The notes: generated by a model from the sequence alone, not told the origin. A stretch of 64,000 nucleotides of DNA from Muraenolepis orangiensis (GCA_027704905.1 JANIIK010000598.1:102001-166000), one strand, 5' to 3'; shown: positions 22,593-33,537, counted from the first letter of the stretch. Made by a program: numbers and translations.

Positions 22593-25500
22593 GTATCCCC
22601 CCCCTGAGGGGAGGCACCGGACGACCGCCCCAGAGCCCCCGGGTTCTCCCGATAGAAGTCGTCCAGCAGGGAGGGGTCCGCGAGATAGGAAGAGGGCACC
22701 CAGCTCCGGTCCTCCGGACCGAAGCCCTCCCAATCTACAAGGTACTGGAAACCCCGCCCCCAGCGGCGGACAGCGAGGAGCTTACGGACCGACCATACCG
22801 GATCTCCATCCGCCAGGACCCGGGGAAGCGGAGGAGCTGTAACGGGGGGAGACAAGGGACTGGAGACCACGGGTTTTAGCTGTGAAACATGAAAGACGGG
22901 GTGAACCCGGAGAGCCGGAGGGAGAACCAAACGCACCGCAGAGGGGTTTATGATTCGATCCACGGTGTAGGGACCAACGTACCGGGGATTCAACTTACGA
23001 GTTGATGTCTGGGAGGTCTGGAGGGGCAGGTCCCGGGCCAACAGCCAAACCCTCTGACCAGGCTGGTAGACAGGGGCAGGCACCCTCCGCCGGTTCGCGG
23101 CAAGCCGGGCCCGCTCCGTGGCCCGGAGTAGTGCGGCCCGTGCGGCCCTCCAAATGCGTCGACACCGGCGGAGGTGGGCCCTGGTGGTCGGGACCGCCAC
23201 CTCCAGCTCCTGTTGGGGAAACAGCGGGGGCTGGTAGCCCAGGGAACATTGGAACGGGGACATACCAGTAGCCGAGCTCTCCATAGTGTTGAGGGAATAC
23301 TCCACCCAGGGCAGGTACTTGGCCCAGGAGGTGGGGTTACTTGAGGTGACGCAACGAAGAGCCGCCTCGACGGCCTGGTTGGCACGCTCCGCCTGCCCAT
23401 TGGACTGGGGGTGGTACCCAGAGGACAGGCTGGCCGTGGCCCCAATTCCCTTGCAGAAGGCCTGCCACACCTTGGAGATGAATTGGGGACCGCGGTCGGA
23501 CACAATGTCAGAGGGGATTCCATGTAGGCGGACCACATGGAGGTCCGCTGTTTCGGCCGCCGAGGGAAGCCCTGGGAGGGAAACAAAATGAACCGCCTTG
23601 GAGAAGCGATCGACCACGGTCAGGATGGTGTCACAGCCTTGGGAAACAGGAAGCCCCGTAATGAAGTCCAAGGCAATGTGGGACCATGGGCGACTGGGAA
23701 CGGGGAGGGGGTGCAGGAGACCTGCTGGAGGGCGATGCGAAGCCTTGCTCCGGGCGCAGGTGGTGCAGGCGGCTACAAACCCCCTGACATCCCTCCTGAG
23801 AGTGGTCCACCAGAACCTCCGGCTGATGAACTCCGCCGTCCGCCGCTCCCCGGGGTGACAAGCAAAGTGGCTGGAGTGGCCCCACTCCAACACCTGCGGG
23901 CGGACAGCAAGAGGCACAAACAACCGGTTACAGGGGCCGTTACCTGGGTCTGGCTCGGCCCGCTGGGCCTGTCTCACCAGCGGCTCGATGGCCCAGGTGA
24001 CTACACCCACCACCCGGGCTGAGGAAAGGATGGTGTCTGGGTTCTCCTTGACGGCAGGACCCTCCCCCGGGGACTGACGGGAGAGGGCATCAGCTCTGAC
24101 GTTCTTGGAGCCCGGACGGTAGGTGAGGGTGAAATTGAACCGGCTGAAGAAAAGGGCCCAGCGGGCCTGCCTGGAGTTCAGCCTCTTCGCCGTCCTCACG
24201 TAGGCCAGGTTCTTGTGATCCGACCACACGATGAACGGTTGCTCCGCTCCCTCCAACCAGTGTCTCCACTCCTCCAGGGCGGCATGAACCGCCAGCAGTT
24301 CCTTGTTGCCCACATCATAGTTCCTCTCAGCGGGTTCGAAACGCCGAGAGAAATAGGCACATGGGTGGATCCTGTGGTCCTCCTCTGACCGCTGTGAGAG
24401 AACAGCTCCGATGCCTGTGTCAGACGCATCTACCTCGACGACGTACTGCCTCGCCGGGTCGGGGTGGACGAGAACCGGGGCTGTGGTGAACAAACTCTTG
24501 AGTCGGCGGAAGGCCGACTCCGCCTCAGGTGTCCACACGAATGGTCGAGAGGTGGAGGTGAGGGCGTTGAGGGGGGCAGCCACCTGGCTGAACCCCTTGA
24601 TGAACCGCCGCACAAAGCCTGCAAAACCCAGGAAGCGCCTGAGCTGCGTGCGGTCAGTAGGGCGTGGCCATTCCTCCACCGCCTTGATCTTGGCGGGGTC
24701 TGCACGCATCTGTCCATCCTCCACCACGTTGCCGAGATACGTCAACGAGTTGGTGTGGAAGACGCACTTCTCAGCCTTCACGTAGAGCCTGTTCTCCAAC
24801 AGCCGTTGTAGCACCAGGCGGACGTGCTGGTGGTGTTCCTCCATGGACATAGAGAAGATCAGGATGTCGTCCAGGTACACCACCACAAAGACGTCTAGCA
24901 TGTCCCTCAGCACGTCATTCACCAGGCCTTGGAAAACTCCGGGGGCATTGGACAGACCGAACGGCATGACGCGGTACTCATAGTGGCCGAGATGGGTGTT
25001 GAAGGCCGTCTTCCACTCGTCCCCCTCCCTGATCCTGACCAAGTGGTATGCGTTTCGAAGGTCCAACTTGGTGAACACCCGGGCGTGCGTGAGTGGCTCG
25101 AAAGTGGAACTAAGAAGTGGCAGGGGGTACCTATTCTTCACCGTGATGTCGTTCAGTGCCCGATTGTCTATACAGGGCCTCAGGCCACCGTCCTTCTTAG
25201 CCACGAAGAAGAAGCCCGCTGCGAGGGGCGAAGACGACGGCTTTATAAGGCCCGAGGCTAGGGACTCAGCGATATAGTTGCGCATCGCCTCCCTCTCCGG
25301 CTGGGAGATGTTGTAGAGCCGCCTCTTAGGAAGGGCGGCCCCAGGAAGGAGGTCGATGGGACAATCATAAGGCCGGTGAGGGGGGAGTGAGAGGGCTCTG
25401 TCCTTACTAAACGCCAGAGAGAGGTCGTGATAAATGTGAGGCACCCCAGTGATATCTGGTGGAGAGGACACAGGCCTGGAACCGCTGGACGGAGACAAGG

Positions 25501-26083
25501 CGGAACGCAAACAGGTAGCGTGACAAGCTGTACTCCACCCCAAAACCCGTCCAGATGCCCAGGAGATGTGAGGGTCGTGCCTCTCCAGCCAGGGTCTACC
25601 CAACACAAGCGGCGCCGTGGGGGCGTGCAAAACAAATAAACGAATAGACTCCGAGTGATTTCCCGAAAGAGTGAGTGTGAGAAGGTCAGTAGTGTGCGTA
25701 ATAGTACCCAAAGAATGCCCATCTATGGCCCGAGGAGAGAGGGTGCGATCTAAAGCCACCAAAGGGACTCCCGCCTGTCGGGCTAGAGTAACATCCAGTA
25801 GACACTCGTCGGCACCCGAGTCTATGAGAGCGCCAACCGACAAGGTCTCCGTACCCCAGGCTAAGGTGGCCGGAAAAAGACGATTTAACGTACTATGGGG
25901 CGGGGAAAGGGATGTCTTGCTCACCCGTATGCCCCTTACTGGCGAAAGGTGGGATCGGCCAATCTCCATGGGCTCTCCGGGCCCGGACATCGACCAGACA
26001 GCGCGTGCTGAAAAGGGGGCGGGGCCAAGCCCGCCGCGGACTGGGTGGCGGTCGCCGAGGCAGAGCGACCGGGAGCCGGGCAA
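22520..26083 (-). CDS. Gypsy-C Pol polyprotein with chromodomain
   Basis: An open frame of about 1187 codons. Domains in order (residue positions approximate): retropepsin with ALIDSGADE at 85; reverse transcriptase with FFFVAKKDGGLRPCIDNRAL and the catalytic VVYLDDIL near 400; RNase H with VEVDASDTGIGAVLSQ near 549 and WSDHKNLAY; integrase zinc-binding region HFACHPGERR...CTTC near 734; integrase core with ALDFITG, SDRGPQF and a downstream glutamate; and a C-terminal chromodomain near 1098-1150 (YLVDWEGFGPEDRSWVP), which in chromoviruses steers integration to marked chromatin. The frame has no ATG at its start; expression probably depends on frameshifting from gag. All catalytic motifs look intact. 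Confidence 0.9.
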   Translation of the reverse strand: MPGSRSLCLGDRHPVRGGLGPAPFSARAVWSMSGPGEPMEIGRSHLSPVRGIRVSKTSLSPPHSTLNRLFPATLAWGTETLSVGALIDSGADECLLDVTLARQAGVPLVALDRTLSPRAIDGHSLGTITHTTDLLTLTLSGNHSESIRLFVLHAPTAPLVLGRPWLERHDPHISWASGRVLGWSTACHATCLRSALSPSSGSRPVSSPPDITGVPHIYHDLSLAFSKDRALSLPPHRPYDCPIDLLPGAALPKRRLYNISQPEREAMRNYIAESLASGLIKPSSSPLAAGFFFVAKKDGGLRPCIDNRALNDITVKNRYPLPLLSSTFEPLTHARVFTKLDLRNAYHLVRIREGDEWKTAFNTHLGHYEYRVMPFGLSNAPGVFQGLVNDVLRDMLDVFVVVYLDDILIFSMSMEEHHQHVRLVLQRLLENRLYVKAEKCVFHTNSLTYLGNVVEDGQMRADPAKIKAVEEWPRPTDRTQLRRFLGFAGFVRRFIKGFSQVAAPLNALTSTSRPFVWTPEAESAFRRLKSLFTTAPVLVHPDPARQYVVEVDASDTGIGAVLSQRSEEDHRIHPCAYFSRRFEPAERNYDVGNKELLAVHAALEEWRHWLEGAEQPFIVWSDHKNLAYVRTAKRLNSRQARWALFFSRFNFTLTYRPGSKNVRADALSRQSPGEGPAVKENPDTILSSARVVGVVTWAIEPLVRQAQRAEPDPGNGPCNRLFVPLAVRPQVLEWGHSSHFACHPGERRTAEFISRRFWWTTLRRDVRGFVAACTTCARSKASHRPPAGLLHPLPVPSRPWSHIALDFITGLPVSQGCDTILTVVDRFSKAVHFVSLPGLPSAAETADLHVVRLHGIPSDIVSDRGPQFISKVWQAFCKGIGATASLSSGYHPQSNGQAERANQAVEAALRCVTSSNPTSWAKYLPWVEYSLNTMESSATGMSPFQCSLGYQPPLFPQQELEVAVPTTRAHLRRCRRIWRAARAALLRATERARLAANRRRVPAPVYQPGQRVWLLARDLPLQTSQTSTRKLNPRYVGPYTVDRIINPSAVRLVLPPALRVHPVFHVSQLKPVVSSPLSPPVTAPPLPRVLADGDPVWSVRKLLAVRRWGRGFQYLVDWEGFGPEDRSWVPSSYLADPSLLDDFYRENPGALGRSSGASPQGGDTVVPPPRSNRSQVLPILIRPTGTD

Positions 26084-26964
26084 AGGAACGAACGCTGGGC
26101 TCGGTCCAAACGGCGTTCACGCAGCCGTGAGTCCATTTGGAGAGCCAGGGTGATTAACTCTCTCAGCGTTTCCGGGCTGTCTCGAACGATGAGGTCCTTG
26201 ACGGCGTCGCTCAAGCCCTTGCGATAGAGACAGAGGAGTGCTCTATCGTCCCAACCACTCTCCATTGCAAGGATCCGGAACTCCACCGTGAAATCGGCCA
26301 CCGAGCGAGACCCCTGACGGCAAACTAGCAGCCGGTTTGCAGAATCCAGCCCGTCCAAAGGATGGTCAAAGACCGCGCAAAACTCTCGCTTGAACAGGGG
26401 GTAATCGGTGGCATAACCCCCGTCGCTGTTCACCGCGGCTATCGCCCAGCTGAGAGCTCTGTCGGCAAGGAGGGACATCACAAAAGCAATCCTGGCCCCA
26501 CCCGAGGAATACTTGGACGGCTGATGTGTGAACAGCAACTCACACTGAGCAATGAACCCACGGCACTGGTTCAAATCGCCCCCGAACGATCTGGGGCTAA
26601 CCAAGCTGGGCTCGGCGCAACCGACTGACCCTGCGGGGACATCGGGGCCAGCTGGGACGTAGGACGAACTGGTTCCCGGACCAGAACCTGGGGCTGGATA
26701 GGTGCTGACTGCTAACGCGTCCAGAGATCGCTGGATGGACGCTAGGGCTCCGGACACAGCATCCACCTTGGCGGTGAGACTGGTGACCGTACTGACGGTA
26801 GTCTGCGACGTGTTCTCCAGCACCGCAATCTGGGACTGGACAGAGGGAAAAGCCTTTCCCAGTTCGGCCTGCAGTTGGGTAAGCTCGATGGCTTGTTCCG
26901 TTACAATCCTGCGTAACTCGGACGGTGTCCCGTGCCCCGCTTCTGGGTTCCCGGCTTGGCTCAT
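25936..26964 (-). CDS. Gypsy-C Gag (zinc knuckle missing)
   Basis: ATG at 26964, 18 nt after the 5' LTR. The first 80 residues are coiled-coil-like, followed by a capsid region with FGGDLNQCRGFIAQC and a motif typical of sushi-type Gag (YPLFKREFCAVFDHP). The frame overlaps pol by 148 nt. Sushi-type Gag normally ends in a CCHC zinc knuckle; none is present. In the overlap the pol frame reads GEPMEIGRSHLSP and then jumps to protease-proximal sequence, so a deletion removed the knuckle and the last part of gag was probably frameshifted. RNA packaging would be impaired unless another copy helps. Confidence 0.85.
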   Translation of the reverse strand: MSQAGNPEAGHGTPSELRRIVTEQAIELTQLQAELGKAFPSVQSQIAVLENTSQTTVSTVTSLTAKVDAVSGALASIQRSLDALAVSTYPAPGSGPGTSSSYVPAGPDVPAGSVGCAEPSLVSPRSFGGDLNQCRGFIAQCELLFTHQPSKYSSGGARIAFVMSLLADRALSWAIAAVNSDGGYATDYPLFKREFCAVFDHPLDGLDSANRLLVCRQGSRSVADFTVEFRILAMESGWDDRALLCLYRKGLSDAVKDLIVRDSPETLRELITLALQMDSRLRERRLDRAQRSFLCPAPGRSASATATQSAAGLAPPPFQHALSGRCPGPESPWRLADPTFRQ

Positions 26965-26970
26965 TTTATG

Positions 26971-26981
26971 GTTCGGTTATT
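26971..26981 (-). promoter_or_regulatory. Gypsy-C self-priming site
   Basis: Next to the 5' LTR the minus strand reads AATAACCGAAC. The LTR contains the exact complement, GTTCGGTTATT, at 27190-27180 (minus strand). This 11-nt match is the arrangement known for the Tf1/sushi group, where the 5' end of the mRNA folds back as primer, and would place the transcript start near 27190. Confidence 0.75.
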
Positions 26982-26982
26982 C

Positions 26983-27310
26983 TGTTAAACCCCAGCGAGA
27001 CCGAAGAACCAAATGTGCCAAAGAACCCAGAAGTAGCGAGACACGGACACTCAAAACAAAGGGAAATAATGTCTTTACTGAATTTCTCCAACATCAGCAA
27101 ACATAAACAAGGCAGGGTTGGACTGGATATCTGGCGAGGTCGGAGCTGGAACATGCAGTCTCTCGTGACGGTGGTTCACAATAACCGAACGCCCGACGTC
27201 GGTCCTCGGCAGCCTAAAGAAGGGTAGATCCCAGGTGTTAATCAGTCCCAGTAGGCCTGATTAAGATGGGCAACACCTGGGATCGATTAGAGCGTGGGGG
27301 AGGCACAACA
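26983..27310 (-). repeat. Gypsy-C 5' LTR
   Basis: 328 bp, one difference seen from the 3' LTR. Followed by TCCTC and then the unit sequence interrupted at 22264. Confidence 0.9.
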
Positions 27311-27494
27311 TCCTCACTGCTGCTTGCGCCTTGTTGCCCCTGTATGGCCACTGCAGAGACTGCAGGGGACGCAGGGAGTCGTAACAACTCCTTCCCAGAG
27401 AGGCTTCCTAAAGGAAACCCAAAAGAAACACCAGAAAAACAAAGACCCCTTTTGCAACTGTGTCCCATCTCTGGTCCTCCAGCAACCTAGGAAG
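27311..27494. other. Unit 1 / unit 2 junction
   Basis: Continuation of IFI27-like c1 downstream sequence, then the joint to gypsy-B near 27461 (TGTGTCCCATCTCTGGTCC). The same joint is at 61320 between units 3 and 4 and, split by gypsy-D, at 39190 and 48799. Confidence 0.7.
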
Positions 27495-28676
27495 CTTGAG
27501 AAACAAAGACAAAAATATTATCAACCCCTCGGATGTGCATCCGTGTACACGGTAATAGGACTGAGAGTGGAACCTTGAACCTTCTCAACTGTGGAAAAGA
27601 CAATCTGGTTGAATTTCTTGGCAAACCGGATGTTCAACACCATCTGATCCCAGCTGAAGAAGGACAGCACCTGCCGCAAAGTCACTGGCATCAACAGGAA
27701 AGGTTCTTCAAACCTTGGGGCAGCCAAGACAGGAGCATTTGAAAGCAGCGCATTGGCAGCATCAAAATCCTGTTGGGTGGCCCCACTCCACTGGTACATT
27801 ACCTTAGCACTCAGGAGGTTAGTAAGTGGGGTGACAACAGCAGCAAAATGTTGACAGAAGCCTCGATAGTAGTACCATTCCTAGGACACGCCACAACTCA
27901 CGGCAAATTGATGGTACAGTAAAGTTAACAAGAGCCTTGCTTCCACAGGGCGCACCTGTCCAGGCCCAATCGCCTCTCCTAAATAGGTGATGGTGGCCTT
28001 GCCAAACTCTCACTTGGCAACTAACGTTAGCACTAGAGAGACACTGGAAAGGCTTTCTGATCTGTTTAAGATGTCTGCTAGGTGGAACTAAATACGACCA
28101 CATCATCCAAGTAAGCATCACACCCAGACAGGACATGACTAATGAGGCGCTGAAAGGTGGCCGGTGCATTCCAAACCCCAAAAGGCATAACCTTATATCG
28201 TAGGAAATGATCTGGAGTGAAACGCAGACAGCTCCTTAGCACGCTGGGTCAAAGGCACCTGCCAATAACCCTTTAACAGGTCAAACTTGCTAACAAAGTT
28301 AGCGGATCCAACGGCATCAACGCAATCCTCCACACGAGGGAAACAATGTGGTTTCTTGACAGCAGTAAGTTTCCAGTAATCTGTACAGAAATGGTAAATA
28401 CCATCTGGCTTACCAACTAACAGACAGGGAAAGCTCCAAGCACTAAAGGTGGGTTCAGCTAAATCATGCTCCAACAGGTACTCTACCTCTTGTCCCAATA
28501 TAGCCATTTTAGTGGGATTCACCCTATAGGCATGCTGTTTAATGGCCTAGGCCGGTCCTACATCAATGTCATGCTCAATGATGGTGGTACGGCCTGGCAC
28601 ATCTGGGAAAAGACATGGGAAAGTCTCAACTAGATCCACAACAACTCCAAGTTTTGCAATTGTCCTTCTGTAATTC
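27495..28676 (-). pseudogene. Gypsy-B polymerase/RNase H remnant, unit 2
   Basis: Better preserved than unit 1. The polymerase N-terminus at 28193-28522 reads LEHDLAEPTFSAWSFPCLLV, FCTDYWKLTAVKKPHCFPRV and VSKFDLLKGYWQVPL. The next part (27819-28181) is out of frame. The RNase H entry at 27521-27799 shows two small deletions, also present in unit 4 but not in 1 or 3. Not functional. Confidence 0.75.
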
Positions 28677-29916
28677 TACGAGATGGTTCCTATAGCAGAC
28701 AACGCTGCCACTAACCAGTAATATGGCTGCTTGCGGGCTCCTCCCAAAAACAAGAACACAGGTTGATGAGGAATCCGGTTTATTGCAAGAGTTTGAATAA
28801 TAGTGTGTGGTGGTGGCTGTTTTAACCTGTGGGCCTTGATTTACAATGACCCACAAGTGTGCTGCCTCACCAGCCAATCAGTCAGGCTTGGTGAGGCTGC
28901 ACACACACACACTCCACATACCCCCAACGCCAAATTAAGGCTGGAAAATTCCCAGTCTATGCAAAAATATACCTGAACCGGACTCTACATGGTTTACAAG
29001 TAAAAAAAAAAACCAACCCCCTTGTCCGTACACCACCCCAGGGTGACCTGCCAACCCCTCCTCCCCCTCCTGAGTCTTGGAGACTGTAGGCCAGGGCTGC
29101 GGTCTTAACTGGTGGTGGTTTCCTCTGGACTGGCCGTTGCTGGGTTGTCTGGATGGGCTGGGAGACTGGACAGCTAGGCCACGGTGGGAGGGCCCACCTC
29201 CAGCCCCCGGTTAGGCTACCCTCCACCAGGGCTTCGAGGTTAACGGGGAGCAGTTCCCAGCTCATGAACGGGGCAGTGGGCCAACACCATCCACCAGGAG
29301 ATGCTTAAATGGTGTGGCTACAGCAGCAATTGGCTCTAACGGTTCTACTAGCTTTCAACAGTGACCCTCTCATTTTTTTCTAGGCTACTAAGCTCAGCTC
29401 CATAGTGCTCAGCGACTGCTACAAGCTGCTCCTTGGTGCACCTTTACAAGCACTGCTCAGAGGGTTCAGCATTGACGTCCTCAAAGTGAGATGATGTCAG
29501 CCTAACTAAACAATACCACAACGCAGTGTACACACACCCAAGACAAAAGCCACGCGTAAGCACCAGCCTACAACAAATATGTTGTAGGCTGGTTTGCACC
29601 TGTTATGACAAATATAACAGCTGCAAACCGCAGTCTACAGATAAGGGTTTTGCATGCACTCTTCTAGCCTACACAAAACCCGCTGTAAAGACAATTATGT
29701 CCTTCCAGCTACCACAGTTTGTACAACCCTCTAGCAGCAGTTAGCCTATGGGCTAGGTAATAAAGGTAAGAGACAAGATAGGCCAAACAAGCACTCATGC
29801 ATCATGGCTAGTCTACCTACGTCAAACAACCGCACCCAGGTATGTACTCTCTAGTACTGAAAACAGAACCAACCTGGGTGAGCTTGTGCGTCACAGGCAA
29901 ACATCCCAAGTTAGAT
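28677..29916 (-). pseudogene. Gypsy-B 5' remnant and leader, unit 2
   Basis: Parallel to 2150-3658 of unit 1, with a deletion joining GGGCTTCGAGG to the GTTAACGGGGAGC integrase region near 29240, so most of the integrase piece is lost. The Gag start region (29340-29490) carries further changes. The leader with the twin hairpins follows. Confidence 0.6.
29562..29629. repeat. Twin hairpins, unit 2
   Basis: The first is a perfect 14-bp inverted repeat (29562-29575 with 29580-29593, loop AATA). The second, 29591-29606 with 29614-29629, has one mismatch. Confidence 0.8.
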
Positions 29917-30060
29917 TAGATTCAAATTGATTGTCAGTGTACAGCACAAGTACAGTTCAGTGAAATTTTTAGTAATTTGGCCTCTTACCAGAGTGCAAAT
30001 GTTGCAGTAAAGTGCATTGAATAGTATGGTATGTAAAAACAGTCTACTAAAAAATTACTA
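29917..30060 (-). mobile_element. LINE-Y tail, unit 2
   Basis: Single tail with the TTAGATTAGATTC end, without the endonuclease piece present in unit 1. Confidence 0.7.
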
Positions 30061-30097
30061 CTAAAAACCGGTATGAAATAACTTATAGAGTAGGTAT

Positions 30098-30243
30098 TGT
30101 TGTGTTTAATCAGACTATGGACTACGACTTTTAGGTTGACTGTTTATTGTACACACTGCCATGGCGTCAACAACAACAACAACTGTGTCCGGTTCACACA
30201 CCCCAAAACTCCCGGTCACACCGGATGTAATGCATACATAACA
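30098..30243 (-). repeat. Gypsy-A copy 2, 3' LTR
   Basis: 146 bp, ends TG...CA, complete. Confidence 0.9.
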
Positions 30244-30383
30244 TTTACCCCCCCCACAAGGAACCCAATTAACTTTTAACTTTAACTCTAGATGAACTGG
30301 GTAGACTGCCAGTCACCAGCATAGCCATGTGGATTATTCTGCCACGCAACAGACTATGCTCTGAACATTTCCCCTGAGAGTCA

Positions 30384-33300
30384 CTAGCTCACAATATAGT
30401 CCTCCAAGTATCTTGGTCTGACCCGGACACGGGCCGGACGAGCTTCAGGACGAACCACTGGCTCAGCCGGCTCAGGTGGGAACCCGGCTGGACCCTGCAA
30501 CTGCTCATCAGGGAAAGCAAAGTCCCCGTCCTCCCCGGGCCCAGGGTCCACGATGGGGGGCGGTGCCACCTTCCGAAGCCGGCTTGCGTGCCACCGTGAT
30601 CCGTCGGCCAGACGAAAGGTGGCTGGCCCCAGTTGAGCGGTGACCTTCATCGGCACCGTCCAGAAGGATAGCAGCTTGTGGTCCCGGTTAGGACGGTGAA
30701 TCCTGACCCAGTCCCCCACTGTGAAGGGAGGCGCTCTCACCCTCCGTCTCTTGTCGAAACGCTGCTTCATGCGACGCTGAGCCTCTGCGACCCTGGCACT
30801 CTGAGCTGCAGCTCTGAGCTGCAGCTCACGGCCCATCATCAAGAGTGCTGGGGAGCTGCCGGTAGTTGAGTGTAGCGTCGCCCTGTAGTGAAGCAGGGTG
30901 CAGAGCAGCGCGGCTGAAAACAGAAGACCATCTGCCAGGTGTGCTCTGACCCCGTTCTTTAGGGTTTGGTTGAACCTTTCAACCCCCCCATTTGCTTGCG
31001 GGTGGTAGAAAGCTGTACGGATGTGTGACAAACTGTGGGCCATTATCTGTCGTAATGGCGTTAGGACTGCCCCACCGAGCAAACAGAGAGGCAAGAAAGT
31101 CTGTGACCACCCGAGCCGTTACGGACTCCGTGGCGACCATCTCTGGCCATTTCGAAAGGAGGTTGTAGAACACCGTAAGCGTTGGTGGTGCGGGACGCCA
31201 TGGAGCTCCCCACAGATGTCCAGCTGGATGTGCTCCCAAGGCGCGCGCGGCCACTGCAAGGGCTGCAGGGGTGGTGGGGGTGGCGGGCCAGTTTTTCCAC
31301 TGAGCAGGCAGGCCGTGCACTCCTTCACCATTGTCTCTATATCTCGATCTATGCCTGGCCACCACACCAAATTGCTGCAGTGCTGTTTCCCCTTTATTCA
31401 GATTCAGATTCAGATTCAGAAAACTTTATTAATCCCGAGGGAAATTAAGGTGCAACAGTTGACACAGGGGGAATAAATGCACACACAAGAATACTAAAAC
31501 CTAAGCTAAAAAAACAAAACAACAACTAACTAAAATAAAACTATTATAAACAAAAATAGTTAAAATAATTCTAAATGAAGTCTAAATGTATTGATAAGTG
31601 AAGATCATTTACAGTATTATAACAGTAGTACGTAGGTATATACAATACACAACAATACGTATAGTGCAAATTGGCAGTAATAATATATTAATAAATAATT
31701 CGACTGAAAAGTGACATGTGAAAAGTGAAAAAGTGAAAAGTGAATTCGGATTTGAAATAGAATTTACAGTGCAAAGTACAATGAGATGATTACAGTGCGT
31801 GACCAAAAATAAAATAAAAATAAAAATAAGTACGTTGGCCTCAGGTCACTGAGTCTCCACTGTCCCTCTCACGACCCGAGGTAGAGGAATTATAGAGTCT
31901 AATAGCCACAGGAAGAAAGGACTTCCTATGGCGTTCTGTGGTGCACCTGGGTGGAATGAGTCTGTTTACGATACCCAGGTGGCCCTCGTGCGCCATAGCC
32001 AAAACGTGTGCCCTGAGGTCGATGTGGACGAACGTGCGGAGGCCCCGGGCCATGCAGACACCGTTCCAGCAGGTCAGCTCGTCCTTGACCCGATGAAAAG
32101 ACGCCAGCTCCTCTGGGACCTTCGCAGGCCAGCCCTCCCGGATGTATGTGCGGAGCCGGGAGAGCATGGGGTCCTCCTCCGACGCGAGCCGAAGGTGCTC
32201 CAGGGAAACTGTGGTCTGGAGTGGGGCGTGGAGCATGAGTATGAGCTCTGACTCTGTTGTGTCCGGACCCACGCCGGGCGCTGTGGCGGGGGTGGCGCGG
32301 GAGAGCAGGTCAGCCACCACATTCTCCCTGCCGGGAGTAAACAGTGTGGTGAAGTCATACGGCTGGAGTCTCTCTGACCAGCGGTAGATCCTCAGCGGTT
32401 TGTGCCCCCACCCCGATGTAGCAAGCAGGGCCGTGAGAGCCTGATGGTCAGTACACAATGTAAAATGTCGCCCGTACATGTACATGTGCCACCGCTCGCA
32501 CGCCCAGACGCAGGCCATCGCCTCCCGCTCCCCCACCGAGTATTTCTGTTCGGCCGAGTTGAGGGACCGAGAGGCGAACGCCACCGGGCGTTCCGTGCCC
32601 CCTTGGATCTGGACAGCACCGCCCCTATTGCCGTATTGGACGCGTCACAGGTCACGAATGTGGGGCTCGCCAGGTCAAAGAATGCGAGCACCGGTGTTGA
32701 GGTGAGCTGCGTCTTGAGCTGGCAAATAGCGGCAGAGCAGGCCGGGGTCCACTCCCAGACCGCGTCCTGTTTCAGGAGCTCGCGTAGTGGGGAGGTGGTC
32801 GAAGAGTACTGGGGAAGGAAACCGTAGGCCGTCATCCCGAAACGAAGAGATCTGAGCTGGGCAGGACAGCTCAGGCAGGCGCAGTACCGCCTCTACGTTT
32901 GAGTGTAGCGGGCTGAGGCCGTCAGCGGTTTTTTGAAAACAGCTGGGGGCCGAGCTGAGGCCGAAGGGCATGCGGGTATAGTGAAACACTCCGACATGCG
33001 TCACGAAAGCTGTAAGGCTGCGGCTGTCAGGGTGCAGCGGAACCTGCAGGTAGCCTTGGCGAAGGTCTAGTTTTGTGAACAGAGAAGAGCCGTAGAATTG
33101 TGCGGCTAGCTCCTCCACTGTGGGCAGCGGATACCTGTCAGGTATCATGGCCTTGTTCACCGGCCTGAGATCGATGCATGGGCGCAGGCCCCCTGACTTT
33201 TTCTTCACCACCACCAGGTTTGAAATCCATGCCCGACGTTGCCGAAAAACGATCCGCCGGAGCATAACATTTTGTGGAGCAGCAAAGTGTCCAGTGAGCA

Positions 33301-33522
33301 GTGTAACACAGTCACTATATTTCGGAGCGAGTTCCGAAAAATCCGCTGTCCCTCGCTGCCCAGCGTGTGTATCAGCAGGGCTTTCTTTCGTTCGTCGTTA
33401 GCATCAGCTAGCCCTGCGGCTACTATGAACGTTTCGAAGGACTCAAGCCAGCGAACCCACGGGATCAGCGGTTCGCCCGGCAGTGCGAGGAACGGGGAGA
33501 GAGGTGAGAGTAGAGAATCCAT
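30384..33522 (-). pseudogene. Gypsy-A gag-pol remnant, copy 2
   Basis: Start at the ATG at 33522. The Gag part ends at MLRRIVFRQR and runs straight into polymerase (VVVKKKSGGLRPCIDLRPVN; LDLRQGYLQVPLH); after PSCFQ the catalytic YxDD region is absent, as in the other copies. RNase H and the first part of integrase follow to 31966, where LINE-X interrupts. The core continues at 31390-30979 and ends with an intact C-terminal frame at 31094-30384 (FYHPQANGGVERFNQTLK to the terminal YLEDYIVS). Several frame changes. Confidence 0.85.
31396..31964 (-). mobile_element. LINE-X insertion in gypsy-A copy 2
   Basis: A 569-bp 5'-truncated copy with the same ATTCAG-type tail and TTTATTAATCCCGAGGG end as 1243-2090. 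It sits between CCCTTTA and TTTACGATACCC of the gypsy integrase, implying a short TTTA duplication. It carries the last 41 LINE codons in frame with gypsy, creating a chimeric reading frame 32584-31841. Confidence 0.8.
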
Positions 33523-33537
33523 AATCCTCGTTGCCAA

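Larger units (their letters stand above)
22265..27310 (-). mobile_element. Gypsy-C, chromovirus (sushi-type) LTR retrotransposon
   Basis: A 5046-bp element with 328-bp LTRs (TGTTAAAC to CACAACA on the plus strand) and a 5-bp duplication TCCTC at 22260-22264 and 27311-27315. The empty site is seen at 39046 and 61168. By eye the LTRs differ at one position (near 22458 against 27178), so the insertion is young. It encodes Gag and a Pol ending in a chromodomain. The leader is only 18 nt and carries a self-complementary primer site and no tRNA-type one. Confidence 0.92.

Noticed and set aside
23002..25277. Plus-strand open frames across gypsy-C and gypsy-D pol
   Set aside because: Shadows of GC-rich pol on the minus strand; no recognisable domains.
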